From the NCBI RefSeq assembly GCF_002086695.1, contig NZ_MVIH01000001.1, positions 372,001 to 436,000 of the forward strand: a DNA stretch of 64,000 nt. The letters are read 5' to 3'. Shown here piece after piece: positions 8,611-17,807 of this stretch. Numbering within the stretch: the stretch's first letter is position 1; every line of letters starts with the position of its first letter. Source of the DNA: Mycolicibacterium rhodesiae (GTDB lineage Bacteria; Actinomycetota; Actinomycetes; Mycobacteriales; Mycobacteriaceae). The notes under the pieces are model-generated. The model had not been told where the DNA came from. It did not search any database and was given only the letters and a program-made list of their open reading frames with translations. The translations under genes were made by a program, and so were the position numbers.

Positions 8611-9346
8611 GCAGGCCCGGCTCCGTCCTGTCATCGGCCTCACCACCTACCTGCAGCAGGCCCAGACCGGCATCTGGGATGTACACGCCAGCTTCCTGCC
8701 CGGCATCTACATCGAAGGCGTCACACTGGCCGGGGGTATCGCCACCCTGCTCCCGCCGCAACCCGTGGACGCAGGCATCGTCGAACAGATCCTCGACGGC
8801 ATCGACGGTTTGATCGTCACCGGCGGCAGGGATGTCGATCCGTCCGCGTACGGCCACGACCCGCACCCCGCCACCGATGTGCCCGACCGCGTCCGCGACG
8901 CCTGGGAACTCGCGCTGGTTGCCGCGGCGATCCGCCGGCACCTGCCGGTGCTCGGCATCTGCCGGGGGGCGCAGGTGCTCAACGTCGCGCTGGGCGGCAC
9001 CCTGCATCAGCACCTGCCTGACGTCGTCGGGCACACCCGTCATCAGCAGGGCAACGCGGTGTTCACCACCTCGTCGATCCGCACCGTGGCGGGTGGCAGG
9101 CTGGCCGGCCTGATCGGAGAGAGCACGACTGCGCAGTGCTACCACCACCAGGCCATCGACCGGCTCGGTGACGGACTGATGATCAGCGCGTTCGACGCGG
9201 AGGGCGTCATCGAGGCCGTCGAGTTGCCTGGCGACGATTTCGTCCTGGCCGTGCAATGGCATCCCGAGGAAACCCTGGACGATCTTCGCGTGTTCGCCGG
9301 CGTGGTCGAGGCAGCCCGGGCCTACACAACGGAAAGAGTGAATTGA
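8597..9346 (+). CDS. puuD: Class I glutamine amidotransferase-like gamma-glutamyl hydrolase (PuuD type)
   Basis: 249 residues, peptidase family C26. It has the nucleophile elbow GICRGAQVLNVALGG with catalytic Cys, a VQWHPEE segment giving the catalytic His and Glu, and an early TGGRDVDPS loop. In the Puu pathway this enzyme removes glutamate from the gamma-glutamyl product after oxidation. It lacks a synthetase partner domain, which fits a hydrolase rather than an amidotransferase. The TTG start at 8597 overlaps the end of glnA4 by 14 nt and follows GAAAGGG; it gives the expected N-terminus SGSEQARLRPVIGLTTY. It is the homologue of Rv2859c by position and sequence. Confidence 0.85.
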   Translation: MSGSEQARLRPVIGLTTYLQQAQTGIWDVHASFLPGIYIEGVTLAGGIATLLPPQPVDAGIVEQILDGIDGLIVTGGRDVDPSAYGHDPHPATDVPDRVRDAWELALVAAAIRRHLPVLGICRGAQVLNVALGGTLHQHLPDVVGHTRHQQGNAVFTTSSIRTVAGGRLAGLIGESTTAQCYHHQAIDRLGDGLMISAFDAEGVIEAVELPGDDFVLAVQWHPEETLDDLRVFAGVVEAARAYTTERVN

Positions 9347-10707
9347 GTACAACCGAACTGGTCAATCCGGCCACGGAAGAGTCGCTGCGCACGGTCGAGC
9401 TGACCGACGTCGCAGGCGTCGACGACGCCGTTGCCCGCGCAAAGGTCGCACAAAAGGTCTGGGCCGCAAAGGCGCCCGCCGAGCGGGCGGCCGCATTGCG
9501 GGCGTTCGCCGCCGCAGTGGACGCCCACGTCGGGGAACTGGCCGCGCTGGAGGTCGCCAACTCCGGTCATCCGATCGGCGCTGCCGAGTGGGAGGCGGGC
9601 CACGTGCGCGACGTGTTGCAGTTCTATTCCGCCACTCCGGAGCGCTTGTCGGGCAAGCAGATTCCGGTGGCCGGCGGCCTGGACGTGACGTTCAACGAGC
9701 CGATGGGTGTGATCGGGGTGATCACGCCATGGAACTTCCCGATGCCGATCGCGGTGTGGGGTTTCGCGCCCGCGCTGGCGGCAGGCAACGCGGTGGTGCT
9801 CAAGCCGGCCGAGTGGACGCCGCTGACGTCGATGCGACTCGGTGAGATCGCGCTGGACGCCGGTCTGCCGCAAGACCTGTTCCAGGTGCTGCCCGGCCGG
9901 GGTTCGGTGGTGGGTGAGCGGTTCATCAGCCACCCCGATGTGCGCAAGATCGTGTTCACCGGTTCGACCGAGGTGGGTACCAAGGTCATGGCCGGCGCGG
10001 CCAATCAGGTAAAGCGGGTCACCCTGGAACTCGGCGGAAAGAGCGCCAACATCGTCTTCGCGGACTGCGATCTGGAGAAGGCCGCGGCCACCGCGCCGTA
10101 CGGCGTCTTCGACAATGCCGGCCAGGACTGCTGTGCGCGCAGCCGGATTCTGGTGCAGCGCAGCGTGTTCGACAAGTTCATGGAGCTGCTCGAGCCGGCG
10201 GTCAAGGGCCTGGTTGTCGGCGATCCCGCTGCCAGGGACACCGAGATGGGACCGCTGGTGTCGCGCAAGCACTTCGAGTCCGTGGCCGCCTACGTCCCCG
10301 ACGACACCAACGTCGCCTTCCGCGGTTCGGCGCCGAGTGGGCCCGGGTTCTGGTTTCCCCCGACGGTGCTCACCCCGCAACGCACCGACCGCACCGTCAC
10401 AGAGGAGATCTTCGGACCTGTCGTCGCGGTGCTGCCGTTCGACGACGAGGCTGATGCCATCGCGCTGGCGAATGACACCGAATACGGCCTGTCCGGGTCG
10501 ATCTGGACTGACAATCTCTCTCGGGCAGTGCGGGTGTCACGTGCGGTCGAGGCAGGCAATCTGAGCGTGAATTCGCATTCGTCGGTCCGGTACAACACCC
10601 CGTTCGGCGGCTTCAAACAATCTGGACTCGGCCGTGAACTCGGCCCGGACGCACCCCTGCACTTCACCGAAACCAAGAACGTCTTTTTTGCTGTAGAGGA
10701 GAGCTAG
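9343..10707 (+). CDS. aldC: NAD(P)-dependent aldehyde dehydrogenase AldC
   Basis: 454 residues. It oxidises an aldehyde to the acid; in this operon that is probably the gamma-glutamyl aminoaldehyde from amine breakdown (inference). The ALDH family marks are PWNFPMPIAVW, the cofactor loop FTGSTEVGTKVM, the general base region LELGGKSAN and the nucleophile site DNAGQDCCARS. It ends with the conserved FGGFKQSGLGRELG. TTG at 9343 overlaps the TGA of the preceding gene (TTGA), has GGAAAG upstream, and gives a length almost equal to M. tuberculosis AldC. An oxidase or transaminase that would create the aldehyde is not obvious in the operon; the following SDR may take another redox step. Confidence 0.88.
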   Translation: MSTTELVNPATEESLRTVELTDVAGVDDAVARAKVAQKVWAAKAPAERAAALRAFAAAVDAHVGELAALEVANSGHPIGAAEWEAGHVRDVLQFYSATPERLSGKQIPVAGGLDVTFNEPMGVIGVITPWNFPMPIAVWGFAPALAAGNAVVLKPAEWTPLTSMRLGEIALDAGLPQDLFQVLPGRGSVVGERFISHPDVRKIVFTGSTEVGTKVMAGAANQVKRVTLELGGKSANIVFADCDLEKAAATAPYGVFDNAGQDCCARSRILVQRSVFDKFMELLEPAVKGLVVGDPAARDTEMGPLVSRKHFESVAAYVPDDTNVAFRGSAPSGPGFWFPPTVLTPQRTDRTVTEEIFGPVVAVLPFDDEADAIALANDTEYGLSGSIWTDNLSRAVRVSRAVEAGNLSVNSHSSVRYNTPFGGFKQSGLGRELGPDAPLHFTETKNVFFAVEES

Positions 10708-11481
10708 ATGGATCTGTCCCAGCGACTCAAGGACAAGGTCGCCGTCGTCACGGGTGGTGCGAGCGGTATCGGACTCGCAGCCGTCAAGCGGATGCGGGAC
10801 GAGGGCGCGATCGTCGTCATCGGGGACCTTGATGAGACGACCGGCAAGACCGTGGCCAATGACTTGAACGTGACGTTCGTCCAGGTCGACGTTTCTGATC
10901 AGGTCGCGGTGGATCAGTTGTTCGACACCGCTTTCGAGCTGCATGGTGGCGTCGACATCGCGTTCAACAACGCAGGGATCAGCCCGCCCGACGACGACCT
11001 CATCGAGAACACCGGCATCGACGCCTGGGACCGCGTGCAGGACGTCAACTTGAAATCGGTCTTCTTCTGCTGCAAGGCCGCGTTGCGGCACATGGTGCCC
11101 GCGCAGCGCGGCTCGATCATCAACACCGCCTCGTTCGTGGCGGTCAACGGATCGGCCACCTCCCAGATCTCCTACACCGCCTCCAAGGGTGGCGTGTTGG
11201 CGATGTCGCGTGAACTCGGAATCCAGTACGCGCGTCAGGGAATTCGGGTCAACGCGCTGTGCCCCGGCCCGGTGAACACCCCGCTGCTGCGGGAGCTGTT
11301 CGCCAAGGATCCGGAGCGGGCTGCCCGCCGGCTCGTGCACGTGCCGATGGGCCGGTTCGCCGAGCCGGAGGAACTGGCCGCCGCGGTGGCATTCCTGGCC
11401 AGCGACGACTCGTCGTTCATCACCGGGTCGAGCTTCCTGGTCGACGGCGGCATCACCGGCCACTACGTCACTCCGCTGTAA
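10708..11481 (+). CDS. Short-chain dehydrogenase/reductase
   Basis: 257 residues, classical SDR. It has the NAD(P)-binding motif TGGASGIG near residue 17, the NNAG motif, catalytic Ser in the INTASF region, and the YTASK active-site Tyr-Lys pair. An acidic residue at the end of the second strand (GDLDE) suggests NAD rather than NADP. It begins directly after the aldC stop codon with GGAGAG upstream, so it is co-translated with the amine operon. It corresponds to Rv2857c in M. tuberculosis. The substrate is unknown; it could oxidise an amino alcohol or a side product of the pathway. Confidence 0.82.
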   Translation: MDLSQRLKDKVAVVTGGASGIGLAAVKRMRDEGAIVVIGDLDETTGKTVANDLNVTFVQVDVSDQVAVDQLFDTAFELHGGVDIAFNNAGISPPDDDLIENTGIDAWDRVQDVNLKSVFFCCKAALRHMVPAQRGSIINTASFVAVNGSATSQISYTASKGGVLAMSRELGIQYARQGIRVNALCPGPVNTPLLRELFAKDPERAARRLVHVPMGRFAEPEELAAAVAFLASDDSSFITGSSFLVDGGITGHYVTPL

Positions 11482-11509
11482 GCGTCATGGTTCGGCGGGC
11501 AGGAACGGA

Positions 11510-12244
11510 GTGACCCGGGAAGTGGTCAGCGACCCGGAACCGCAGCAGGCCCACGAGGCCCTGCTGCGTCCGGTGCGCCTCGGTAACGCTTTCGAGGACA
11601 CCGTGGGCCGGCTGCTGCAGACCATCAAGCTCGGTGTGCTCACCCCGGGTGACTCGCTGCCTCCGGAGCGCGAACTCGCCACCCGTCTCGGCGTCAGCCG
11701 GGACACCGTCCGGGAGGCGATCAAATCCCTGGCCGACGCCGGTTATCTGGTGTCGCGGCGCGGGCGTTACGGCGGTACCTTCCTGGCCGAGTCGCTACCC
11801 GCGCCCACCGAGGGGGTGGTGCGGTTCAGCCGCGCCGATATCGACGATGCACTGCGGTTGCGCGAGATTCTCGAGGTCGGCGCCGCCCGGATGGCGGCGA
11901 CCCGAACGCTGACCGCCGGCGAGCGGGAAGGTTTGTGGTCTCGGCTGACCGACGTGCGCTGCTCGTGCGCCGAGGACTATCGGCGGCTGGACTCCCGCCT
12001 GCACCTGGCCATCGCGGAGGCCGCCGGATCCGCATCGCTGGTGCCGCTGGTGGCGGAGAACCGGATGCGGCTGAACGCGCTGCTGGATCAGATTCCGTTG
12101 CTGCGCCGCAATATTGCGCACTCCGACGAGCAGCATGAGGCCATCGTCATCGCCATCCTCGCCGGCGATCCCGACGCCGCCGGCGCCGCGATGCAGGCGC
12201 ACGTGGCCGGGTCGGCGGCCCTGCTGCACGGCTTTCTGGACTAG
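11510..12244 (+). CDS. FadR/GntR-family transcriptional regulator
   Basis: 244 residues. It has an N-terminal winged helix-turn-helix of GntR type (about residues 25-90: GDSLPPERELATRLGVSRDTVREAIKSLADAGYL) followed by an all-helical FCD ligand-binding domain with DSRLHLAIAEAAG and ..SDEQHEAIV, where the Asp/His residues usually bind a metal and a carboxylate ligand. It is the last gene of the glnA4-aldC run, 28 nt after the SDR, so it probably controls the operon and the divergent permease in response to a pathway intermediate. The palindromes at 7083-7136 are candidate binding sites. The start is GTG, preceded by AGGAACGGA. Confidence 0.82.
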   Translation: MTREVVSDPEPQQAHEALLRPVRLGNAFEDTVGRLLQTIKLGVLTPGDSLPPERELATRLGVSRDTVREAIKSLADAGYLVSRRGRYGGTFLAESLPAPTEGVVRFSRADIDDALRLREILEVGAARMAATRTLTAGEREGLWSRLTDVRCSCAEDYRRLDSRLHLAIAEAAGSASLVPLVAENRMRLNALLDQIPLLRRNIAHSDEQHEAIVIAILAGDPDAAGAAMQAHVAGSAALLHGFLD

Positions 12245-12333
12245 TTCAAACCCGCGGCTTTATTGCCATTTCGGCGTCTGCTTCGACACGCGCGCGCATC
12301 CTGTGCCCATGGCCGTTGTGAAGGAGATCTGGG

Positions 12334-13179
12334 ATGGGTACCGGACCGGGACACGATGATTCCGCTGATCGCGCACTGAAGGCCAAGCACCGTGCCCTGT
12401 GGGCATCGGGTGACTATCCGACGGTGGCCGCCGAGTTGGTCGCCGAACTCGGACCGCAGCTCGTCGACGCTGTCGGCATCCGGCCGGACCAACTGGTGCT
12501 GGACGTGGCCGCCGGCGCGGGCAACGCCTCGATTCCGGCCGCCGAAGCCGGCGCGCGGGTGACCGCCAGTGATCTCACGCCGGAGCTCTTCGACGCAGGC
12601 CGGCGGATCGCCGCCGCCCGTGGTGTCGAATTGGAGTGGGTCGAGGCCGACGCGGAGGCACTTCCGTTCGCCGACAACCACTTCGATGTCGTCGTGTCGT
12701 GTCTGGGCGCGATGTTCGCCCCGCATCACCAGGCGACCGCCGATGAGCTGGTGCGGGTGTGCCGGCCGGGTGGGAAGATCGGGATGATCAATTGGACGCC
12801 GCAGGGCTTTATCGGCCAGTTGTTCGCCACCATGAAGCCCTACGCCGCGCCGCCACCCCCGGGCGCCTCACCTGCACCGCTGTGGGGCGACGAGAACCAT
12901 GTACGAGAGTTGTTCGGCGACAAGGTCACCGACCTCACCGTGGAACGGAGGGTCCTTCACATGGCGCACAGCCCGAGCCCGCTGGAGTTCCGTGAATACT
13001 GGAAACGTAACTACGGACCGACGATCGCCGTGTACAGCTTCACCGCGGACCGCCCCGACCAGGTGGCGAACCTCGACCGCGACTTCCTGGCGTTCCTCGA
13101 GCAGTGGAACCAGTCGGATCAGCCCGGGCGCACCGCGTACTCGGCCGAGTATCTGGTGATGACGGCGACGAAGCGTTAG
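12334..13179 (+). CDS. Class I SAM-dependent methyltransferase
   Basis: 281 residues. The Rossmann-type SAM site is clear: motif I LDVAAGAGNASI (about residue 53), an acidic residue after strand 2 (ASDLTPE), motif EADAEALPFADNHFDVV, and motif VCRPGGKIGM. This is the UbiE/Methyltransf_11 class. A methyl acceptor cannot be read from the sequence. AAGGAG stands 9 nt before the ATG. It is a single gene facing the dehydrogenase gene, and the two stop codons overlap (TAG of this gene, TAA of the other). Confidence 0.78.
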   Translation: MGTGPGHDDSADRALKAKHRALWASGDYPTVAAELVAELGPQLVDAVGIRPDQLVLDVAAGAGNASIPAAEAGARVTASDLTPELFDAGRRIAAARGVELEWVEADAEALPFADNHFDVVVSCLGAMFAPHHQATADELVRVCRPGGKIGMINWTPQGFIGQLFATMKPYAAPPPPGASPAPLWGDENHVRELFGDKVTDLTVERRVLHMAHSPSPLEFREYWKRNYGPTIAVYSFTADRPDQVANLDRDFLAFLEQWNQSDQPGRTAYSAEYLVMTATKR

Positions 13180-14234
13180 GTCGATTCTTCGAGGGTCACG
13201 ATCACCTTGACGTCGTCGGGTTCGGCGGTGAATGCCTTCGTCGCCTCCGCAAGAGGGACACGCCGGGTTATCAAGCTCGCCAACCACTTCGGGTCAGCCT
13301 TCGCCAACGCTTCGGCGGCCTGCCGGTAGTGACGCAGATTGGCGTTGACCGAACCGACCACCGCGTCGTTCTCCAGAACGATGTCGCGATTGAGGCCGCC
13401 GGCGTCAACAGTGAGGGCCCGGCCCCGCGGGGAGACACCGGTCAACGCGACGATGCCGTACGAGCCGGTGACGGTCATGGCGTCGAACACCAGTGAGCCG
13501 ACCCCGGTGGCCTCGATGACGATGTCCGGCTGGAGCTTTCCGACCGCCTCCTCGACGCTGGTGTGGTGGTAGGTGGCGTTCAGGGCATCCACGATCTCAG
13601 GTTTGGGCCCGTCGGTGACCTGGTCGAGCACGTGGACGTCGAGGCCGTGTTGTACGCCAAGCAGAGCGGCCAACAGACCGACCGGGCCCGCGCCGGTGAC
13701 CAGCGCGGTGCGCGGCTCGAACCAGGCCCGCTGCCCGATGCGGTACACCTGCTCCCAGGCTTTGGCCACGACGGTCGTCGGTTCCATCAGCATTCCGACA
13801 TCGGCCAGTCCGTCGTCGAGTTTGACTGCGTAATCGGTTTTCACGCACCATATCTCGCTGCCGTACCCGTCGATCTCCTTGATGCCCCGTTCGGTGTACT
13901 GACCGTTGCGGCACATGTCGAACTCGCCGTGGGCGCAGGCCCCGCACGGCACCGGATCAGGCCGGCGCACCACCCCGACCACCAGATCGCCCTCGTCGAA
14001 GTTGCTGCCGTCGGGCGCGCTGAGCACGCGCCCCAGCGACTCGTGGCCCAACACCAGCCGATCACGACCTGGCGGAGCCCAACCGTATTCGCCGGCGGCG
14101 ATTTCCTTGTCCGTTCCGCACACCCCGATCGCCAACCCGGCCACTCTCAGCTCGTCGGGCCCGGCCGTGGGCTCGTCGACATCCTCGACGGCGAGGGAGT
14201 CGGTTTGGCCGGGCTGTACTGTCAACGCACGCAT
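13176..14234 (-). CDS. Zinc-dependent glucose 1-dehydrogenase-like MDR alcohol dehydrogenase
   Basis: 352 residues, medium-chain dehydrogenase. The catalytic zinc site is built by CGTDKEI and GHES near the N-terminus; the structural zinc loop is the CGACAHGEFDMC region. The coenzyme motif GAGPVGLLAALLG lies near residue 190. The domain order and the C-terminal part fit the glucose dehydrogenase branch (oxidation of aldoses), but other sugar or polyol substrates are possible. The ATG at 14234 gives the usual MRALTVQPG start; the longer open frame upstream belongs to a decayed gene and should not be added. Confidence 0.78.
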   Translation of the reverse strand: MRALTVQPGQTDSLAVEDVDEPTAGPDELRVAGLAIGVCGTDKEIAAGEYGWAPPGRDRLVLGHESLGRVLSAPDGSNFDEGDLVVGVVRRPDPVPCGACAHGEFDMCRNGQYTERGIKEIDGYGSEIWCVKTDYAVKLDDGLADVGMLMEPTTVVAKAWEQVYRIGQRAWFEPRTALVTGAGPVGLLAALLGVQHGLDVHVLDQVTDGPKPEIVDALNATYHHTSVEEAVGKLQPDIVIEATGVGSLVFDAMTVTGSYGIVALTGVSPRGRALTVDAGGLNRDIVLENDAVVGSVNANLRHYRQAAEALAKADPKWLASLITRRVPLAEATKAFTAEPDDVKVIVTLEEST

Positions 14235-14305
14235 GGTTGAGGCGTACCCGCTCGGCGACGTGCTCAGTCCCTTGTTAGGGCGTAATGATTGCTGTGAATC
14301 AATCA

Positions 14306-14627
14306 TTACCCGCTGATGAATGCCAGCTCGGCAATGCCGACGATGTACAGCACAACGATTGCGATCGAGTTGTGGTCGGAAGATCAACCCTGTCACGTAC
14401 ACCACCGTGAGCAGACCGGCCAGGGCGGTGAGGTAGAGGTCGGTGTGGTGGGCGGTCGGCAACACGGCGTCGCCGGACAGCAGCGTCGCGAGCAGGAACA
14501 GCACCGGCAGGAGGCGACGACGATCACCACCAGCATGGCGACATGTTCCCGCCGGGCGAGATGCCAATCAGAGCGCAACAGTTGTCGACCGACAAACAAT
14601 CGCCCGCGGGCCTCGAGTCGTTCAGCC
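14306..14627 (-). pseudogene. Frameshifted remnant of a multi-spanning membrane protein (cation-exchanger-like)
   Basis: Reading minus-strand frames in turn gives a protein-like text broken by two shifts: ..[14 protein letters not shown] then LLRSDWHLARREHVAMLV (to about 14520), then LPVLFLLATLLSGDAVLP and a second span LYLTALAGLLTVVYVTGLIF (to about 14365), then IAIVVLYIVGIAELAFISG with stop TAA at 14306. Each piece is a plausible membrane helix or loop, and no single frame joins them. The N-terminal part is missing, cut by the sigC gene. The span pattern suggests the C-terminal end of a calcium/cation antiporter-type transporter; that identity is weak. It is best read as a decayed gene. Confidence 0.5.
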
Positions 14628-15173
14628 GACCTGATCGTCGCGACCGGCGGCGCTGAGCAGATCCTCGCGCGCTCGCGCCACCCGGGAGCGGATGGTGCCC
14701 ACCGGGCATCCGCACACCTCAGCGGCTTCGGCGTAGGACAGTCCCAGGACCTGGGTCAGCATCAGCGCGTTGCGGCGGTCGGTGTCCAAGCCGTCGAGCA
14801 GCATCCTGATCTCGGTGATGTCCTCGAACCGGCCCGCGCTGCGCCGGGCGTCGAGCACCTGCTCCAGGTCGATCGCGGACGTCGTGCGCGGGCGTGCCTG
14901 ATTGCGGCGGATCTGGTCGACGACGACGCGGCGGGCGATCGACAGCAGCCAGGTCCGGGCCGAGGACCGACCGGAGAACCGGGGGAGTGCGCCCAAGGCC
15001 CGCAGAAACGTCTCCTGGGTCAAGTCGTCGGCGTGACCAGGGTCACCGAGGAAGGCGACCGCACGCCACACGTCGCGCTGGGTGGCCTTGATGAACGCCT
15101 CGAGTGCGGCCGCGTCACCCCGGCCTGCGGCAAGGGCCAGCGCAGTCACGGGGTCGTCGTTGCGTTCGGCCAC
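14622..15173 (-). CDS. sigC: ECF-like RNA polymerase sigma factor SigC
   Basis: 183 residues, close to M. tuberculosis SigC (185) in length and text: [55 protein letters not shown] and [26 protein letters not shown] are nearly shared. Region 2 spans about residues 25-95, and region 4 with its HTH about 115-175. No C-terminal extension or adjacent anti-sigma gene is present. The start is GTG at 15173, giving [16 protein letters not shown]; the open frame continues upstream but with no similarity. It is divergent from a copper P-type ATPase, which is notable because SigC in M. tuberculosis has been linked to copper acquisition genes including ctpB. Confidence 0.88.
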   Translation of the reverse strand: MAERNDDPVTALALAAGRGDAAALEAFIKATQRDVWRAVAFLGDPGHADDLTQETFLRALGALPRFSGRSSARTWLLSIARRVVVDQIRRNQARPRTTSAIDLEQVLDARRSAGRFEDITEIRMLLDGLDTDRRNALMLTQVLGLSYAEAAEVCGCPVGTIRSRVARAREDLLSAAGRDDQVG

Positions 15174-15309
15174 GCTCAGTGAGACTAGGGGATCACCATG
15201 ACCGGCGGATTCCCGGCCTGTTGCCGGCGCGTATTTTAGGAAGCTGGGGAACCCGACGGCCGGCGCAGCCGACTGTTCCCTCGGGTCCGCAACACAGCCA
15301 AGGAGAGCG
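15174..15309. promoter_or_regulatory. Divergent sigC/ctp promoter region with an inverted repeat
   Basis: The 136 nt hold GGGAAC (15247-15252) and its complement GTTCCC (15275-15280), 22 nt apart. GGGGAAC resembles the -35 element of ECF sigma factors. No TACxAC-type palindrome occurs here. The assignment is only suggestive. Confidence 0.3.
15198..15239 (+). CDS. Possible upstream ORF with adjacent cysteine codons
   Basis: An ATG preceded by AGGGG at about 8 nt opens a 13-codon frame, [13 protein letters not shown], ending 70 nt before the P-type ATPase start. Two neighbouring Cys codons recall Cys-containing leader peptides in bacteria that respond to cysteine or copper. Frames this short arise by chance, so support is weak. 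Confidence 0.22.
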   Translation: MTGGFPACCRRVF

Positions 15310-17559
15310 ATGACGGTATCGGTCGTGGGCGGCTCAGCCGCTCCGGGCGTGTCCGGCGCCGCGCACCGGGTCGAACTCGACGTCTCGGGAATGTCTTGCG
15401 CGGCGTGCGCCGCCCGGGTCGAGACCAAGCTGAACAAGGTCGACGGGGTGCACGCGTCGGTCAACTACGCGACTCGGGTGGCCAGCGTCGATGCCCCCGA
15501 GTCGGTGGGTACCGAGGATCTGTGCGAGGTGATCCGCAAGGCCGGGTACGACGCCGCTCCGCGCGCGGCATCGACGGCCGAGACGGTGGACCCCGACGAC
15601 ACGCTGGCCCGCAGCCTGCTGCGGCGGCTGGCGATCGCCGCCGTGCTCTTCGTGCCGCTGGCCGACCTGTCGGTGATGTTCGCGGTCGTCCCCAGCACCC
15701 GGTTCACCGGCTGGGGTTGGCTGCTCGTCGCGCTGGCGGCGCCGATCGTCACGTGGGCCGCCTGGCCCTTCCACCGGGTCGCCCTGCGCAACGCCCGCCA
15801 CGGCACCGCCTCGATGGAGACGCTGATCTCGGTCGGGGTCACCGCGGCCACACTGTGGTCGCTGTACACGATCTTCATCGGGCATCGCGACCGGCGCAGT
15901 GACGGTATCTGGCAGGCGCTGCTGAGCAGCGATTCGATCTATCTGGAGGTGGCTGCCGGCGTCACCGTCTTCATCCTGGCCGGCCGCTATTTGGAGGCGC
16001 GGGCGAAGTCGCGGGCCGGCAGCGCGTTGCGCGCGCTGGCCGCGCTGAGCGCCAAGAACGTGACGGTGCTGCTGGCCGACGGCAGCGAGATGGTGCTTCC
16101 GGCGGACGAACTCAAAGAGCAGCAGAAATTCGTGGTGCGCCCCGGCGAGACGATCGCCGCCGACGGATTGGTGATCGAGGGCGACGCCGCCATCGACATG
16201 AGCGCGATGACGGGCGAAGCCAAGCCGTCGCGTGCCCATCCCGGTGGCCCGGTGGTCGGCGGAACGGTGGTGCTCGACGGCCGGCTGATCGTCGAGGCGG
16301 CCGCCGTGGGTGCCGACACCCAGTTCGCCGGGATGGTGCGGCTGGTCGAAGAAGCGCAAGCCCAGAAGGCCGATGCGCAGCGGCTGGCCGACCGGGTCGC
16401 CGGCGTGTTCGTGCCGGTGGTGTTCGGTATCGCGGCGCTGACGGCGACGGGCTGGTGGCTGGCCGGTGCGGACGCCGATCGGGTGTTCTCGGCGGCGCTG
16501 GCGGTGTTGGTGATCGCGTGCCCCTGTGCGCTCGGACTGGCCACCCCGACCGCGATGATGGTCGCGTCCGGACGGGGCGCGCAGCTCGGCATCTTCCTCA
16601 AGGGTTACCGCGCGCTCGAAGCCATCCGCGCAGTGGATACCGTGGTGTTCGACAAGACCGGCACGCTGACCACCGGGCACTTGGCGGTCACCGAGGTGAC
16701 GGTGGTCGACGGCGGGCAGTCCGACGAGATCCTGGCGCTCGCCGCGGCGGTCGAGGTGGCCTCCGAACATGCTGTCGCAGTGGCCATCACGACCGCCACC
16801 GACGAGCGCAGGCCGGTGGAGGACTTCCGCGCCCATCCGGGTCGCGGGGTCACCGGCACAGTGTCGGGGCACCGGGTGACAGTCGGCCGCCCGTCCTGGG
16901 TCGCCGGGCAGGCCCAGGTCCCCGAGCCGGTGCAGTCGGCGCGGCGTCGCGGTGAATCTCGTGGCGAGACAGTCGTATTCGTCGCCGTCGACGGACAGGT
17001 GTGCGGCGCCGTGGCGGTGGCCGATGCGGTGAAGGAATCGGCCGCCGATGCGGTGGCCGCTCTGCACCGCCGGGGCCTGCGCACGGTGCTGCTCACCGGC
17101 GACAACGCCGCCGCTGCGGGTGCGGTGGCCGCGCAGGTCGGCATCGAGGAAGTCATCGCCGAGGTGCTGCCCGAAGGCAAGGTCGACGTCATCGAGCAGC
17201 TACGAGAGCAGGGCCGAGTGGTCGCCATGGTCGGCGACGGCATCAACGACGGCCCGGCGCTGGCGTCCGCGGACCTTGGCCTGGCCATCGGGCGCGGCAC
17301 GGACGTGGCGATCGGCGCCGCGGACATCATCCTGGTGCGCGACGATCTCGACATCGTCCCGCAGGCACTCGACCTGGCCCGTGCGACCATGCGCACGATT
17401 CGGACGAACCTGTTCTGGGCATTCGGTTACAACGTGGCGGCCATCCCGATTGCCGCTGCTGGATTTCTCAATCCGCTCATCGCCGGTGCGGCGATGGCGT
17501 TCTCATCGTTCTTCGTCGTCTCTAACAGCCTGCGGCTGCGCAACTTCGACGCCCGCTAA
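15310..17559 (+). CDS. ctpB: Copper-type P1B ATPase (CtpA/CtpB family)
   Basis: 749 residues, in the size range of M. tuberculosis CtpA and CtpB. An N-terminal heavy-metal-associated domain carries MSCAAC (about residue 30). Eight membrane spans are expected, with the ion motif [10 protein letters not shown] near residue 405, typical of Cu(I)-transporting members. The cytoplasmic machinery is complete: TGEAKPS in the actuator, phosphorylation site DKTGTLT at about residue 448, a SEHAVA segment for nucleotide binding, TGDN, and GDGINDGP. It moves Cu(I) across the inner membrane, by family outward to the periplasm. AAGGAG precedes the ATG. It is followed by a CopZ-like chaperone and is divergent from sigC. 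The choice between CtpA and CtpB is by overall resemblance only. Confidence 0.82.
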   Translation: MTVSVVGGSAAPGVSGAAHRVELDVSGMSCAACAARVETKLNKVDGVHASVNYATRVASVDAPESVGTEDLCEVIRKAGYDAAPRAASTAETVDPDDTLARSLLRRLAIAAVLFVPLADLSVMFAVVPSTRFTGWGWLLVALAAPIVTWAAWPFHRVALRNARHGTASMETLISVGVTAATLWSLYTIFIGHRDRRSDGIWQALLSSDSIYLEVAAGVTVFILAGRYLEARAKSRAGSALRALAALSAKNVTVLLADGSEMVLPADELKEQQKFVVRPGETIAADGLVIEGDAAIDMSAMTGEAKPSRAHPGGPVVGGTVVLDGRLIVEAAAVGADTQFAGMVRLVEEAQAQKADAQRLADRVAGVFVPVVFGIAALTATGWWLAGADADRVFSAALAVLVIACPCALGLATPTAMMVASGRGAQLGIFLKGYRALEAIRAVDTVVFDKTGTLTTGHLAVTEVTVVDGGQSDEILALAAAVEVASEHAVAVAITTATDERRPVEDFRAHPGRGVTGTVSGHRVTVGRPSWVAGQAQVPEPVQSARRRGESRGETVVFVAVDGQVCGAVAVADAVKESAADAVAALHRRGLRTVLLTGDNAAAAGAVAAQVGIEEVIAEVLPEGKVDVIEQLREQGRVVAMVGDGINDGPALASADLGLAIGRGTDVAIGAADIILVRDDLDIVPQALDLARATMRTIRTNLFWAFGYNVAAIPIAAAGFLNPLIAGAAMAFSSFFVVSNSLRLRNFDAR

Positions 17560-17574
17560 CGAAAGGCATATCTC

Positions 17575-17781
17575 GTGTCGAACACGTTCACGATCACCGG
17601 TCTGCATTGCCAGAGCTGCGTGCGGGTGGTCACCGGTGCCCTCACGGCGCTGCCGACGGTCGCTACCGTCGACATCGACCTCGACCCTGAGGGCGCGTCG
17701 ATCGTGCGGGTCGACGGCGACGTCACCGTCGACCAGGTGCGCGAGGCGCTGGCGGACGAGGATTACACCGTCGTAGGCTGA
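17575..17781 (+). CDS. CopZ-like heavy-metal-associated (HMA) metallochaperone
   Basis: 68 residues, a single HMA domain of ferredoxin-like fold. The metal site is GLHCQSCV (CxxC at about residues 12-15), the usual Cu(I) ligand pair. It is likely to carry copper to the preceding P-type ATPase, from which it is separated by 15 nt including a GAAAGG ribosome-binding site. The start is GTG. The length equals that of typical CopZ proteins. Confidence 0.85.
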   Translation: MSNTFTITGLHCQSCVRVVTGALTALPTVATVDIDLDPEGASIVRVDGDVTVDQVREALADEDYTVVG

Positions 17782-17807
17782 GAACTCAAGCGCCCGAGGA
17801 CGACTCA

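Noticed and set aside
13563..14240. 225-residue plus-strand frame opposite the glucose-dehydrogenase-like gene
   Set aside because: Antisense shadow; the minus-strand frame has zinc and NAD motifs.
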